From contig NZ_CP011072.1 in assembly GCF_001190925.1 (NCBI RefSeq), positions 4,092,001-4,156,000 of the forward strand: a stretch of 64,000 nucleotides of DNA. The letters are read 5' to 3'. Origin of the DNA: Azoarcus sp. CIB. Its GTDB lineage: Bacteria; Pseudomonadota; Gammaproteobacteria; Burkholderiales; Rhodocyclaceae. Both the position numbers and the translations under genes were made by a program. Below are positions 27,623 to 37,331 of this stretch, piece after piece. The stretch's first letter is position 1; each line of letters starts with the position of its first letter. Under the pieces are notes generated by a model that was not told the origin of the DNA, did not search any database, and worked only from the letters and a program-made list of their open reading frames with translations.

Positions 27623-28818
27623 GTCGCCCCCGCCAGCCGCGCATAGGGCACACGATACGCCCCGACGCTCTTGCGCCAATTGCGCTCGGACTCGACGAAG
27701 CGCCGCCCCGCGACCCGGTAGTCGCCCCACTGGCCCCGCTTGGCCAGCATGTCGACGACCGCCTCGGCGAGCGCCTGCGGATTCCCCGCACGGAACAGTC
27801 GCCCGGTCACGCCATCACGCACGAGTTCCTTGTGGCCACCGACATCGGAGGCGACGAAGACCCGCCCCTGCGCCATCGCCTCGAGGGGCTTCAGCGGTGT
27901 CACCAGTTCCGTCAGGCGCATCGAGTGCCGCGGGTAGGCCAGCAGGTCGATGAGATCGTAGTAGCGACTCACCTCGTCATGCGGCACGCGGCCGGTGAAG
28001 ATTACACGGTCGGCGATCCCCAGCCGCTCGGCCCGGGCCTTCAGGCTCGCCTCCTGCGGGCCGCCGCCGACCAGCAGAACGCGCAGGTCGGGCAGACGTT
28101 GCAGCAACGCGGGCACCGCTTCGAGCAGCAGGTCCAGGCCCTCATAGGCGTAGAACGAACCGACGAAGCCGACGACCGTCTTGCCCTCCAGCCCGAGACG
28201 GGATTTCAGCGCCGCGTCGGGCTCGCCCGAGAGCTGGAAGGATTCGATATCGACCGCGTTGGGAATCACGGTGACGCGCTCGGCGGAGATCCCCCGTCCG
28301 ACGATGTCGGAGCGCAATCCCTCGCAGATCGTGAAAACGTGATCGACCCGCTTCAATGCCCAGGTTTCCAGCGCATGCGTCATGCGATAACGCAGCCCCT
28401 GCTCGCGTGCCGTGCCATGGTCGACCGCGGCGTCCTCCCAGAACGCCCGGATCTCATAGACGACGGGGATGCCCAGCCGACGGCCGGCGCTCAGGGCTGG
28501 CAGCACGTTCAGCACCGGCGAATGCGCATGAATCACGTCCGGCCGCAGCGTCGTGGCCACCTCGACGATTCGCTTTCGCAACGCCCGCATCAGTGCCGTC
28601 TCGCGGAGCACGGGCGTCGCCGCCGAGACGGGCGGCGTGCGGAAAAATCGGAGACCGTCGACGTCTTCTTCCAAGGCGGCGGTCACGCCCTGCTTCGGCG
28701 AAGTCACGTGGAAGGTTTCCCAACCCAGCGCACGCTGTTCGCGCAGGATCGCCGCGGAGCGGAAGGTGTAGCCGCTATGCAAGGGGATCGAATGATCGAA
28801 GACGTGCAGGATTTTCAT
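27619..28818 (-). CDS. glycosyltransferase family 4, exosortase A system-associated
   Basis: The product is 399 residues. The opening KILHVFDHSIPLHSGYTFRS is characteristic of a glycosyltransferase subfamily that travels with exosortase A. Later come VIHAHSPVLN, VGFVGSFYAYEGLDLLL and a donor-site region PLKPLEAMAQGRVFVASDVGG. It should be a cytoplasmic GT-B sugar transferase building the repeat unit. It lies 15 bp after the amidotransferase gene and overlaps xrtA by 4 bp. Confidence 0.9.
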   Translation of the reverse strand: MKILHVFDHSIPLHSGYTFRSAAILREQRALGWETFHVTSPKQGVTAALEEDVDGLRFFRTPPVSAATPVLRETALMRALRKRIVEVATTLRPDVIHAHSPVLNVLPALSAGRRLGIPVVYEIRAFWEDAAVDHGTAREQGLRYRMTHALETWALKRVDHVFTICEGLRSDIVGRGISAERVTVIPNAVDIESFQLSGEPDAALKSRLGLEGKTVVGFVGSFYAYEGLDLLLEAVPALLQRLPDLRVLLVGGGPQEASLKARAERLGIADRVIFTGRVPHDEVSRYYDLIDLLAYPRHSMRLTELVTPLKPLEAMAQGRVFVASDVGGHKELVRDGVTGRLFRAGNPQALAEAVVDMLAKRGQWGDYRVAGRRFVESERNWRKSVGAYRVPYARLAGAT

Positions 28819-28833
28819 CGCTCAGGTCGCCAC

Positions 28834-30762
28834 TCAGACCGCCACTCTCGACGCTTCGACCGGCCCCGCGAGGGCACCGCTCTGGCGGACGAAGGACTCG
28901 AACATCAGCAGCGTCCAGAGCGGCGCGCTGTAATCGCGGGCACCGGATTGATGGGCGTCGACGAGATGGCGCAGGGTATCGGCGTTGAACAGCCCGGTGG
29001 ACGCAAGCGTCCCGCCCAGCATCGCCTCCCTCACCCGCTCCTTCAGTGGCCCGCGGAACCAGCGCACGAGCGGCACGGCGAAACCCATCTTCGGCCGATA
29101 CAGCACCTCGTGCGGCAGCAGCGGTTCCATCGCCTTCTTGAACAGATACTTGCCCTCGTTGCCCTTCACCTTGAGGCCGGAAGGCAGCGTCGCCAGCCAT
29201 TCAACCAGCGGGTGGTCCATCAGCGGCTCACGCACCTCCAGCGAATGCGCCATGCTCGCGCGATCGACCTTGGTGTTGATGTCGCCGACGAGGTAGGTCT
29301 TGAGGTCGAGGTACTGAACGAGCGCCAGCGGATCGTCCGTCCCTGCGTTGGCCGCGTGCCGGCGAAACACGTCGACGGCGTTGTAGCCGCCAAGCTGCGC
29401 CTTGAAGGTGCTCGAATAGAGCTGCCGGCGCAGGTCGTCGCGCAGGATCGACACGGAATGGAAATAGGCCTGCACCGAATCGCGCGCCAGCGCCTGGAAG
29501 GTCGTCTTCGCGCGGAACACGCGCGGCGCCCAGTCGGCCTTGGGATACAGCCGCCCGAGCATGCCGAACATCGGCCGGCGCACACCCAGCGGCAGGCTCG
29601 CGCGCAGCTTTTCCTCCATCATGTGCAGGCGGTAGCGGCGATAGCCGCCGAAGCTCTCGTCGCCGCCGTCGCCCGACAGGGCCACGGTCACTTTCTTGCG
29701 CGCGAGCTGGCACACGCGCCAGGTGGGGATCGCGGAGCTGTCGGCGTAGGGCTCGTCATACAACGCCGCGAGCTTGTCGATCAGCTCGAAATCGTCGGAC
29801 TGCACCGTCTCGACGTAGTGGTTCGTGCGATAGCGCCCGGCCACCTGCTGTGCGAAGGCGGCCTCGTCGAAGGCTGGGTCGTCGAAAGCGATGGAGCAGG
29901 TATTGACCGGATCGTCGCTCAGACCTGCCATCGTCGCCACCACGGCACTCGAATCCACGCCGCCGGAGAGGAAGGCGCCGAGCGGCACTTCCGCAATCAT
30001 GCGCAGGCGGACGGACTCGCGCAGGCGTTCGGTCAGCTCCGCGGTCGCGTCGGCCAGCCCGATCGGGTTGTCGAGCGTGAATCGCACGTCCCAGTAACTC
30101 TTCGGCGCCGGCACCGGTTCGCCGCGGCGGACTGTCAGCGTTTCGGCGGACCCGAGCTTTCTTGCACCGACAAAGATCGTGCGCGGCTCGGCGACATAGC
30201 CGAGCGCGAAATACTCCTCGACCGCGCACGGATCGATGCGCCGGTCCAGCGCCGGATGCTGCATCAGCACCTTCAGCTCGGATCCGAAGGCCAGCGTTCC
30301 ATCCGGTAGCAGCGCGTAATGCAGCGGTTTGACGCCCAGACGGTCACGCGCGAGAAACAGCGTCTCGCGCTTGCGATCCCACAGCGCGAACGCAAACATC
30401 CCGCGGAAGCGGCGCACGCAGTCCTCGCCCCACTCCTCCCACGCGTGCACGATGACCTCGGTATCGCTGCGGGTGTGGAAACGGTGGCCGCAACGCTCCA
30501 GTTCGGGCACCAGTTCCTGGTAGTTGTAGATCTCGCCATTGAAAACGACGGCGACCGAACCATCCTCGTTGAAGAGCGGCTGCTGGCCCGTGGAGAGGTC
30601 GATGATCGACAGGCGCCGATGGGCAAGCGCAACACCCGGCTCGAAATGCACGCCCCCCTCGTCCGGCCCGCGATGAAACTGGACGTCGTTCATACGCTGC
30701 ACGAGATCGCGCGGAAATTCCCGCTTGTCACGCGTGTGGAACAGCCCGGCGATTCCGCACAT
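28834..30762 (-). CDS. XrtA-associated glutamine amidotransferase (asparagine synthase family)
   Basis: The product is 642 residues. It begins MCGIAGLF, so Cys2 is available as glutaminase nucleophile, followed by FNGEIYNYQEL and RDRLGVKPLHY. The synthase half has GAFLSGGVDSSAV (about residues 263-275) and SGDGGDESFGGYRRY. It likely amidates a carboxylate, such as a uronic acid of the polymer, as proposed for this exosortase-linked subfamily. The start at 30762 is fixed by Cys2 and by GGGAG about 10 bp upstream. Its intact glutaminase contrasts with the asparagine-synthase homologue at 18305. Confidence 0.92.
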   Translation of the reverse strand: MCGIAGLFHTRDKREFPRDLVQRMNDVQFHRGPDEGGVHFEPGVALAHRRLSIIDLSTGQQPLFNEDGSVAVVFNGEIYNYQELVPELERCGHRFHTRSDTEVIVHAWEEWGEDCVRRFRGMFAFALWDRKRETLFLARDRLGVKPLHYALLPDGTLAFGSELKVLMQHPALDRRIDPCAVEEYFALGYVAEPRTIFVGARKLGSAETLTVRRGEPVPAPKSYWDVRFTLDNPIGLADATAELTERLRESVRLRMIAEVPLGAFLSGGVDSSAVVATMAGLSDDPVNTCSIAFDDPAFDEAAFAQQVAGRYRTNHYVETVQSDDFELIDKLAALYDEPYADSSAIPTWRVCQLARKKVTVALSGDGGDESFGGYRRYRLHMMEEKLRASLPLGVRRPMFGMLGRLYPKADWAPRVFRAKTTFQALARDSVQAYFHSVSILRDDLRRQLYSSTFKAQLGGYNAVDVFRRHAANAGTDDPLALVQYLDLKTYLVGDINTKVDRASMAHSLEVREPLMDHPLVEWLATLPSGLKVKGNEGKYLFKKAMEPLLPHEVLYRPKMGFAVPLVRWFRGPLKERVREAMLGGTLASTGLFNADTLRHLVDAHQSGARDYSAPLWTLLMFESFVRQSGALAGPVEASRVAV

Positions 30763-30778
30763 CCACGTTTCTCCCGCT

Positions 30779-31924
30779 TCAGGTCGCCGGCACCGGACGC
30801 CCCGCCGCACTCAACAAGGACTCGTACAGCTGCGCATAGCGCGCCACCATGCCGTCGATGCTGAACTCCGCCTCGGCGCGCTTCCGCGCCGCCTGCCCAT
30901 GCTGCTGCAGCATCCGGCCGTCCTCGACGTAGCGCGCCAGCGCATCGGCCAGCGCAGCACTCTCTCCGGCCGGAACCAGCATTCCCGTTTCGCCCTCGAC
31001 CACCAGTTCGGCATTCCCGCCCACCCGCGTCGCGATCACCGGCAAACCACAGGCCATCGCTTCCAGGATGGTGTTGGAGATGCCCTCCGCCCGCGAAGGC
31101 AACACGAACACATCCATCGCCCGCATCGCCTCCGGCACGTCGCGCCGCTCTCCGGCCAGCCACACGCAAGCGCCAACGCCCGCCCGGGCGATCTCCGCCT
31201 CGAGCTCGGCTCGCAGGGATCCGTCGCCAACGATCATCAGGCGCAAGCGCCGCGCGAGTTCCGGTGCCTGACGGAGCAGTTGCACGAACGCGCCAAGCAG
31301 GTTCAGCGGATCCTTGATCGGCTCGAGCCTGCCGACCGTGCCGATCACGCACAGATCGTCGCCCTCGAACGGCGACCCCGCCAGCACCTCGCGTGCCCGC
31401 ACGCCCGGCCTGAAACGCTGCGTATCGACCCCGTTGCAGATGCGGGTCATGCACGCTGCGCCCACCCCGACCGACGCGTTCAAATATCGCAGGAGATGAT
31501 CGGACAGCGGTATGTAATGGGTCACGAACGGCCGATACAGCCGACGCATCCATTGAAAGCGCCGCCGCGTTCCGTCGGGATCGGACACGTCCCATCCGTG
31601 CTCGCCATGCACGCGCACCGGCACCCCGGCGGCCCACGCGGGCACGACGGCTTCCAGCGCGGCGAGGTTGCGCGTATGCACCACCGCGGGCCGCAACTCG
31701 CTGAACAGCCGGAACAGGGCCGGGTACAACTTCACGCCGTGCCCCGGCGGCTTGTGCAGCGAAACGAAACGGACGTCGTCGTGCACGACGCGCTTGCAGA
31801 ATGCCGGATCACACTCGGTCAGGGCGACGACGGCGTGGCGGAAGCGGCTGACCGGCAGCCGGTTGATCAGGTTGACGACCCCGTTTTCCAGCCCGCCGAC
31901 CTGAAAGCGATACACGACATGCAC
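30779..31924 (-). CDS. glycosyltransferase family 4, PEP-CTERM/EpsH1 system-associated (stp2-like)
   Basis: The GT-B enzyme has HVVYRFQVGGLENGVVNLIN at the N-terminus, VRVHGEHGWD, a GTVGRLEPIKD donor region and SRAEGISNTILEAMACG (EX7E). The start is unresolved. The only conventional start codon next to the conserved first strand is GTG at 31924, which gives MHVVYRF and trims that strand. TTG at 32035 or GTG at 32068 would add residues that read like out-of-frame sequence of the preceding gene. It overlaps that gene by 58 bp or more. Confidence 0.8.
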   Translation of the reverse strand: MHVVYRFQVGGLENGVVNLINRLPVSRFRHAVVALTECDPAFCKRVVHDDVRFVSLHKPPGHGVKLYPALFRLFSELRPAVVHTRNLAALEAVVPAWAAGVPVRVHGEHGWDVSDPDGTRRRFQWMRRLYRPFVTHYIPLSDHLLRYLNASVGVGAACMTRICNGVDTQRFRPGVRAREVLAGSPFEGDDLCVIGTVGRLEPIKDPLNLLGAFVQLLRQAPELARRLRLMIVGDGSLRAELEAEIARAGVGACVWLAGERRDVPEAMRAMDVFVLPSRAEGISNTILEAMACGLPVIATRVGGNAELVVEGETGMLVPAGESAALADALARYVEDGRMLQQHGQAARKRAEAEFSIDGMVARYAQLYESLLSAAGRPVPAT

Positions 31925-33192
31925 GACCAGCGGCCGCGGGTCGTGGTCGGCGGCGTCCGCGCTCGCGGTCGCGCGACGGCTGGCTCGCGCGCCGCGTCGA
32001 GCAGCGCATCCAGGCGTCCTAGGTGAGCATCCCAACTGTACTCGGCCAGCACGCGGGCGCGGGCGCACGCGCCCATCCGCTGCGCCCGCTCCGGGTCAGC
32101 GAGCAGCCCGAAAATCCGCGCTGCAAACTCATCGGACGTCGCAGCAACCTCGAAGTCATGCCCCGGCTCGCCCGCCAGACCGGTCGCCGACGACGCCGAC
32201 ACCACCACCGGACGCGCCATCGCCATCGCCTCCAGCACCTTGTTCTGGATACCCCGTGCGATCCGCAGCGGCGCCGCGACGACCTGCGCATGCTGGATCC
32301 ATGGCCGCACGTCGGGCACGCTGCCGGTCACCACCACCGACGGACCGGCCAGCGCCAGCACCGCCGGCGCAGGATTCATCCCGACGATGTAGAAGCGCAA
32401 ATCCGCACGCGACCGCCGCAGCAGCGGCAGGATGTCCTGCACGAACCACACGACCGCATCGACGTTGGGCCAATAGTCCATCGCCCCGGTGAACGCGACG
32501 ACCGGCCCGCCGGCAGGATAGGGGTTCGCATGGCCCGCGCCGGGCGAGAAGAACTCCGCATCGACCCCGTTCGGCATCGCCACGACCCGACCGGACACCT
32601 CAGGTGCTACCCGCCGGAACAGATCCGCCTCGGCATCGGTCACGAAGATGCTCGCATCCGTCGCGGCAGCCACGTCCCGCTCGAACGCCAGCAGCCTTGC
32701 CCCCTCCCGCCGATACAACCAAGACATCGGCCATGCGCGAGCGCCCGCATAGTCGGTCCACTTCGCTGAATCGACATCGCAGAAGTCCACCACCCGACGC
32801 TCGAGCCCAGCGTGATCGAGGTACTGCGCCATCGGCCCGGAGAACGCCACCGCACGACGGACCCCCTGGGCCCGGACGGTTGCTTCGACCCAGTCCTGCA
32901 GACCCCGACTGCGATAGTAGGGCAGGCTCAGCGCCTCCCCGCTCAACAGCCCGCGCAGACTTGCGAGTCGCGCACGTGCTGGCGACAGCGGAATCGCACA
33001 AACCTCTGCGCACCACTCGTGGAGGGTTTCGACATGAGGCGCATCCTCGGCGCGATCGACAAAGGTACCCAGATAGACACGATACGATCGCGCCAGATGA
33101 CGCAGGATATGGAACGACCGTACCTTGTCGCCCTTGTTCGGCGGATACGGAATCCGATGCACCAGATACAACAGCGGCGGGCGGACGTCCAT
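31867..33192 (-). CDS. glycosyltransferase, PEP-CTERM system-associated (stp1-like)
   Basis: The product is 441 residues. PLLYLVHRIPYPPNKGDKVRSF is the hallmark N-terminus of the exosortase-linked stp1 subfamily. CDVDSAKWTDYA, MPNGVDAEFF, and PLRIARGIQNKVLEAMAMARPVV (donor site) follow. The last 35 or so residues after LDALLDAAREPAV are Arg/Thr/Ser-rich and overlie the start of the next gene, so they look like read-through into another frame rather than family sequence. The start at 33192 lies 2 bp after the stop of the FemAB-like gene. Confidence 0.86.
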   Translation of the reverse strand: MDVRPPLLYLVHRIPYPPNKGDKVRSFHILRHLARSYRVYLGTFVDRAEDAPHVETLHEWCAEVCAIPLSPARARLASLRGLLSGEALSLPYYRSRGLQDWVEATVRAQGVRRAVAFSGPMAQYLDHAGLERRVVDFCDVDSAKWTDYAGARAWPMSWLYRREGARLLAFERDVAAATDASIFVTDAEADLFRRVAPEVSGRVVAMPNGVDAEFFSPGAGHANPYPAGGPVVAFTGAMDYWPNVDAVVWFVQDILPLLRRSRADLRFYIVGMNPAPAVLALAGPSVVVTGSVPDVRPWIQHAQVVAAPLRIARGIQNKVLEAMAMARPVVVSASSATGLAGEPGHDFEVAATSDEFAARIFGLLADPERAQRMGACARARVLAEYSWDAHLGRLDALLDAAREPAVARPRARTPPTTTRGRWSCMSCIAFRSAGWKTGSST

Positions 33193-33194
33193 GC

Positions 33195-34232
33195 TCACCC
33201 CAGGTTGCGCACGATATGCGGCCCCAACGCGTTCGCAATCGGGAGAGGCAGCCGTCGCCACAGTGCGATCAGGGCCCGGTACTTCGGATTCATCGGGTTG
33301 TTCTGCGGCACCGCGTCGCGCTTGTACAGGCGATACTCGTACGCCAGAGGCTGCGGCTCGAAGCCCCAGTTCTTCTTGAAACTGTAGGGACCGGTGCCGA
33401 GCTTGCTGCGGCCGAAGTCGAACAGGGTCGCCCCGCGGCCGGCAGCCCGCCGCATCAACTCCCAGTACTTGAAATCGTTCGCGGCCAGCTCGCGCGCGGC
33501 CGGCGCATCGCCGGCGTAGTAGGGCAGGACTTCATTGCGGAAGTAGAAGCTCAGCACACTGGACATCGGCGTACCCGCCGCATCCGTGACCGTCAGCACC
33601 TCGCAGTTCGCGCCGAATTCGCGCAACAGTCGCGCGAAAAAGGCCTTCGGCAGCGCGGGCGTGCCATGCCGCAGCACGTTCCCGGCATACAGCGGGAAGA
33701 AGCGCTCCACGCCGTCATCGATCCGCGCGACCAGTCCGTTGCGCATCCCCTTGCGCACCATCGCGCGCTGCTTGCGGGGGATTGCCGACAGGTTGGCCTC
33801 GTCGTCGGGAGCGATCTCCTTGCGGAAAGTCACGTACAAGTCCTGGCGCGGCCAATCTGTATGGCGCGCATTCAGGTTGCGGTATTCCAGATGCTGCACG
33901 CCAAGCCGCTGCGCCAGCTTTTCGGCTTCCGCCTCCAGCGCGGCGACCGCATCGGACGCACCCGCCACGCCACCGTAGGCGCAGAAAGGCAGCGATGCGA
34001 GCGCATGCCCGAAGAGGCGGCTCCTCACCTCCGCCAGCGGCAGGATCGCCACGATCTCGCCGGCCCGCTCGGCGTACAGGAAGTGCGTCCGGTGGCGGAA
34101 CACGTCCCGGATGATGTCCTGCCACGCCGCCAGGTGAAAGAAAGTCGCCTCAGGGCAGGCGTAAACGAACGCATCCCAGCGTCGACGGTCGGTATCGTCG
34201 AGGTGCTTGACCAGCAAGGGCGGACGGTCCAT
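33195..34232 (-). CDS. FemAB-like GNAT protein, XrtA/PEP-CTERM system-associated
   Basis: The product is 345 residues, with the paired acetyltransferase fold of FemAB proteins. ATFFHLAAWQDIIRDVF near the N-terminus, IPRKQRAMVRKGMRNGL in the middle, and FDFGRSKLGTGPYSFKKNWGFEP near the C-terminus match the exosortase-linked subfamily. It may add an amino acid from aminoacyl-tRNA or acyl donors to a glycan or lipid carrier. Substrate is unknown. The start at 34232 is chosen because upstream codons extend into the deacetylase gene. Confidence 0.88.
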   Translation of the reverse strand: MDRPPLLVKHLDDTDRRRWDAFVYACPEATFFHLAAWQDIIRDVFRHRTHFLYAERAGEIVAILPLAEVRSRLFGHALASLPFCAYGGVAGASDAVAALEAEAEKLAQRLGVQHLEYRNLNARHTDWPRQDLYVTFRKEIAPDDEANLSAIPRKQRAMVRKGMRNGLVARIDDGVERFFPLYAGNVLRHGTPALPKAFFARLLREFGANCEVLTVTDAAGTPMSSVLSFYFRNEVLPYYAGDAPAARELAANDFKYWELMRRAAGRGATLFDFGRSKLGTGPYSFKKNWGFEPQPLAYEYRLYKRDAVPQNNPMNPKYRALIALWRRLPLPIANALGPHIVRNLG

Positions 34233-34255
34233 CGCGGTTGCCCTCCCCGGCCGCG

Positions 34256-35092
34256 TCACAAATCCACAAAAACCCGGTCGGCGCGTCCCCAGGCGAAGTC
34301 GCGCAGAAGGCAGCGCAGGCGCCCTTCCGTCCGCTCGAGATTCACGTAGTGGCGAAATTTCGTCTTCATCGACGCCCTGCTCACCCGCGGCTGTTCCGGA
34401 TCGATCTCCCACGGATGAAAATAGAAGATCGCCGCGCGGGCATCGTCACGATTCACCTTGGTAATCTGCCAGCGCGAAACGGCATAGGGCAGCAGCCGGA
34501 AATAGCCCCCGCCGCCGGCCGGCCAGTTGCGCCCCATCCAGCGCATCGTGGTGACCGGCACCTCCAGCAATCCGCTCTCCAGCCGGTACGGAAAGCGGGG
34601 CGCGTCAGGCATGCCGTAATGGTCGTGCTGCACCGGGTACACGCTGGAACTGTAGGCATAACCGGCCTCGGCGATGCAATCGTGCGCCCACAGGTTGGCC
34701 TTGCCGATGGAAAAACTCGGCGCACGATACCCGGCCACCGATTCGCCACCGATATCCTCCAGTACCGCCTTCGCCAGCACGATGTCGGCCAGGAAGCGAT
34801 CGCGCGGCTGCGCGCTTGCGCGCTCGTGCTCGTAGCCGTGGCTGGCGATCTCGTGGCCCTGCGCGACAATCATTCGAACCAGTTGCGGGTAACGCTCCGC
34901 AACCCAGCCCAGCACGAAGAACGTCGCGCGTGCGTCATGGTCGTCGAGCAACTGGAGGATCAGATTCACGTTCCGCTCCACTCGACACGGCACCTGTTCC
35001 CACTCAGCGCGCGGAAAATGGGGCGCGAGCGCGGAGACCTGGAAATAATCCTCCACGTCTATGGTCAGCGCGTTGACAATCCGCTCGCCCAT
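34256..35092 (-). CDS. polysaccharide deacetylase, PEP-CTERM locus subfamily
   Basis: The product is 278 residues. It begins VNALTIDVEDYFQVSALA, with the catalytic DxxD region at the very N-terminus, as in the exosortase-locus deacetylases. ATFFVLGW, HEIASHGYEH (metal His residues) and FYFHPWEIDPEQP are present. It lacks a signal peptide and likely deacetylates an N-acetyl sugar on a cytoplasmic lipid-linked intermediate. It lies 1 bp after the WecB stop and 23 bp before the FemAB-like gene. Confidence 0.9.
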   Translation of the reverse strand: MGERIVNALTIDVEDYFQVSALAPHFPRAEWEQVPCRVERNVNLILQLLDDHDARATFFVLGWVAERYPQLVRMIVAQGHEIASHGYEHERASAQPRDRFLADIVLAKAVLEDIGGESVAGYRAPSFSIGKANLWAHDCIAEAGYAYSSSVYPVQHDHYGMPDAPRFPYRLESGLLEVPVTTMRWMGRNWPAGGGGYFRLLPYAVSRWQITKVNRDDARAAIFYFHPWEIDPEQPRVSRASMKTKFRHYVNLERTEGRLRCLLRDFAWGRADRVFVDL

Positions 35093-35093
35093 G

Positions 35094-36248
35094 TCACACG
35101 GTCCCCGAAGACACGCGCTCGCTCAACCACTCGACGAGGTGAGCTGCGATGCGCTCGGCAGCATGGCCATCCCAGTACTCCGGCACGCGACCGCGCTTGC
35201 CGCCGCCCTCGAGCACCGCGTCGGCAGCGTCACGCAATGCGGCGGGATCGACGCCCACCAGCGTGTTCGTTCCTTGCTCCACCGTGATCGGCCGCTCGGT
35301 ATTCTCGCGAATCGTCAGGCAAGGCACGCCCAGCGCGGTGGTCTCCTCCTGGATTCCGCCCGAATCGGTCAGCACCATCGTCGCCCCGGCCATCAGGCCG
35401 AGCATTTCCAGATACCCCTGCGGCGGCAACACCAGGAAGCCCGGCGCATCGAGCTTGTCCAGCATCCCGAACCGCTCGAGATTCGCACGGGTACGCGGAT
35501 GCAGCGCAAAAACCAGCGGCAGGCGCCCGCTGATCGTCCGCAGCGCATCGACGATCGGTCCGAGCGTGTCCGCATGATCCACGTTCGACGGCCGGTGCAG
35601 CGTCACGACCCCGTATCCCCGTCGCAGACGCTCCAACCCGAATCCCGCCGCCGTCATCAGATCGGACGCCGAAGGCGCCTTCGACAGGTTCGCAAGCAGG
35701 CTGTCGATCATCACGTTGCCGACAAACACGACCCGCTCAGGCGCAATCCCCTCGCGCACCAGATTGGCGTGGGCGCTGCGCTCAGTCGTGTAGAGAACGT
35801 CCGCAATCTGGTCGGTCAGGACGCGATTGATCTCCTCCGGCATCGTCCGGTCATAGCTGCGCAGGCCCGACTCCACGTGCACGACGGGAATTCCCCGCTT
35901 CGACGCGACCAATGCGCAGGCCAGCGTCGAGTTCACATCCCCCACCACGAGGACGGCCCGTGCGCCATGCTCGTCGATCACCGGCTCGAAGCGTTTCATC
36001 ACCTCGGCCGTCTGCACCGCATGGCTAGCCGACCCGACACCAAGATTCACGTCCGGCTGCGGCAGTTCGAGATCCGCAAACAGACGATCGCTCATCGCCA
36101 CATCGTAATGCTGCCCCGTGTGAACCAGCAGGACGGGCACCGCGGGCGCATGCGCCTTCAAAGCCCGGATGATCGGCGCCATTTTCATGTAGTTCGGTCG
36201 TGCGCCGACCACGCAGATCACGGGGCAAGGGGAAGTCTCAGCGTCCAT
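35094..36248 (-). CDS. wecB: UDP-N-acetylglucosamine 2-epimerase (non-hydrolysing)
   Basis: The 384-residue cytoplasmic enzyme interconverts UDP-GlcNAc and UDP-ManNAc, supplying an amino-sugar donor. GARPNYMKMAPI at the N-terminus, HVESGLRSYDRTMPEEINR, TLHRPSNVD, TDSGGIQEE and RENTERPITVEQGTN are the family signatures, with the catalytic acidic and His residues in place. It overlaps the upstream ATPase gene by 11 bp, inside the long XrtA locus. A ManNAc dehydrogenase gene is not present in the window. Confidence 0.93.
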   Translation of the reverse strand: MDAETSPCPVICVVGARPNYMKMAPIIRALKAHAPAVPVLLVHTGQHYDVAMSDRLFADLELPQPDVNLGVGSASHAVQTAEVMKRFEPVIDEHGARAVLVVGDVNSTLACALVASKRGIPVVHVESGLRSYDRTMPEEINRVLTDQIADVLYTTERSAHANLVREGIAPERVVFVGNVMIDSLLANLSKAPSASDLMTAAGFGLERLRRGYGVVTLHRPSNVDHADTLGPIVDALRTISGRLPLVFALHPRTRANLERFGMLDKLDAPGFLVLPPQGYLEMLGLMAGATMVLTDSGGIQEETTALGVPCLTIRENTERPITVEQGTNTLVGVDPAALRDAADAVLEGGGKRGRVPEYWDGHAAERIAAHLVEWLSERVSSGTV

Positions 36249-37320
36249 CCGGCGCCCCGCCTTCGTCGTCGCGGCGGACGGCCTGAAGAAGCTGGTTCAG
36301 CACATCCAGCGTCGCCGCCATCGACTGCTCCAGACCGGCGATGCGCGCCTCGATGCGCTGCACGTCGAAGCTCGCCGCCATCCCGGTCACACGGTCGGCA
36401 AGCGCCCCCGGAACCTGCAAGCGCCGCGGATCGATCGCGCCCGCGGCATGGGACGCATGCCCGCTACCGTTGAGCCCTCGGGGCGCCGTTGCGTGGAGTC
36501 GCGGCGCGGCGAATTCGTCCTTCAATTCACCCACCACCTCCTGCACGTCTGTTTGGACGATCGTGTGCCGGTCCGCGATGAAGGCTGCAAGCATCAGGCG
36601 ATCGCACAGCGAATTGATGCGGCGCGGAATTCCGTCGGTATTGGCGTAGATGAGCGCGAATGCGGCATCGTCGAAGCTCGGGTTGCTCTGCCAGCCGACA
36701 TGGTGAAGCCGGTGCTCGATATAGGCACGTGTTTCGGCTGCATCCATCGGCCCCAGGTGATACGACGCAATCACCCGCTGGCGCAGCTGCTGCATCTGCG
36801 GCCCCTGCATGATGTCGCGGAATTCCGGCTGCCCGACCAGGAAGCTCTGCAGAAGAGCATGGTCTTCGAGCTGGAAGTTCGACAACATCCGCAGCTCCTC
36901 CACCGCCAGCGGGCTCAGGTTCTGCGCCTCGTCGACAATCAGCAACGCACGCTTGCCCTTCGCAGCGAGCGACACGAAGAAGGTTTCGAGGGCCAGCAGC
37001 AACCCCGCCTTATCGAGACCACGACTCGGGACGCCGAAAGCCGCCGCAACCATGCGCAGGATGTCATTCTCATCGACCTGCGTGCTCACCAGATTTGCTG
37101 CGACCACCTTGTCGGGGTCCAGATGCTCGAGAAGACTGCGCACCAGCGTCGTCTTGCCCGCCCCGATCTCGCCCGTCACGACGATGAAGCCTTCGTTCTG
37201 GTGCAGGCCGTACTCCAGGTAGGCCATCGCCCGCTTATGTCCACGGCTGCCGAAGAAGAACGCCGGATCGGGATTCAGCTGAAAGGGCTTGGCGCGCAGC
37301 CGGAAATAGGATTCGTACAT
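36238..37320 (-). CDS. XrtA-associated AAA ATPase
   Basis: The product is 360 residues. YESYFRLRAKPFQLNPDPAF opens the protein, then Walker A GEIGAGKTT (50-58) and Walker B ALLIVDEAQN (125-134), as in ExeA-like ATPases of exosortase loci. Sensor-like residues are in GIPRRINSLCDRLML. The C-terminal third is probably a disordered linker plus a short coiled coil (about 318-352, IEARIAGLEQSMAATLDVLNQL). It likely energises or times export together with the tyrosine kinase and chain-length protein upstream. It lies 11 bp after the beta-barrel gene. Confidence 0.9.
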   Translation of the reverse strand: MYESYFRLRAKPFQLNPDPAFFFGSRGHKRAMAYLEYGLHQNEGFIVVTGEIGAGKTTLVRSLLEHLDPDKVVAANLVSTQVDENDILRMVAAAFGVPSRGLDKAGLLLALETFFVSLAAKGKRALLIVDEAQNLSPLAVEELRMLSNFQLEDHALLQSFLVGQPEFRDIMQGPQMQQLRQRVIASYHLGPMDAAETRAYIEHRLHHVGWQSNPSFDDAAFALIYANTDGIPRRINSLCDRLMLAAFIADRHTIVQTDVQEVVGELKDEFAAPRLHATAPRGLNGSGHASHAAGAIDPRRLQVPGALADRVTGMAASFDVQRIEARIAGLEQSMAATLDVLNQLLQAVRRDDEGGAPDGR

Positions 37321-37331
37321 TCCAATTCTGC

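Noticed and set aside
27499-30309. Very long open frame on the plus strand opposite the exosortase, glycosyltransferase and amidotransferase genes.
   Set aside because: It lies antisense to three genes with clear family motifs. Its translation is Arg/His/Gln-rich with no recognisable domain, typical of a high-GC shadow frame.
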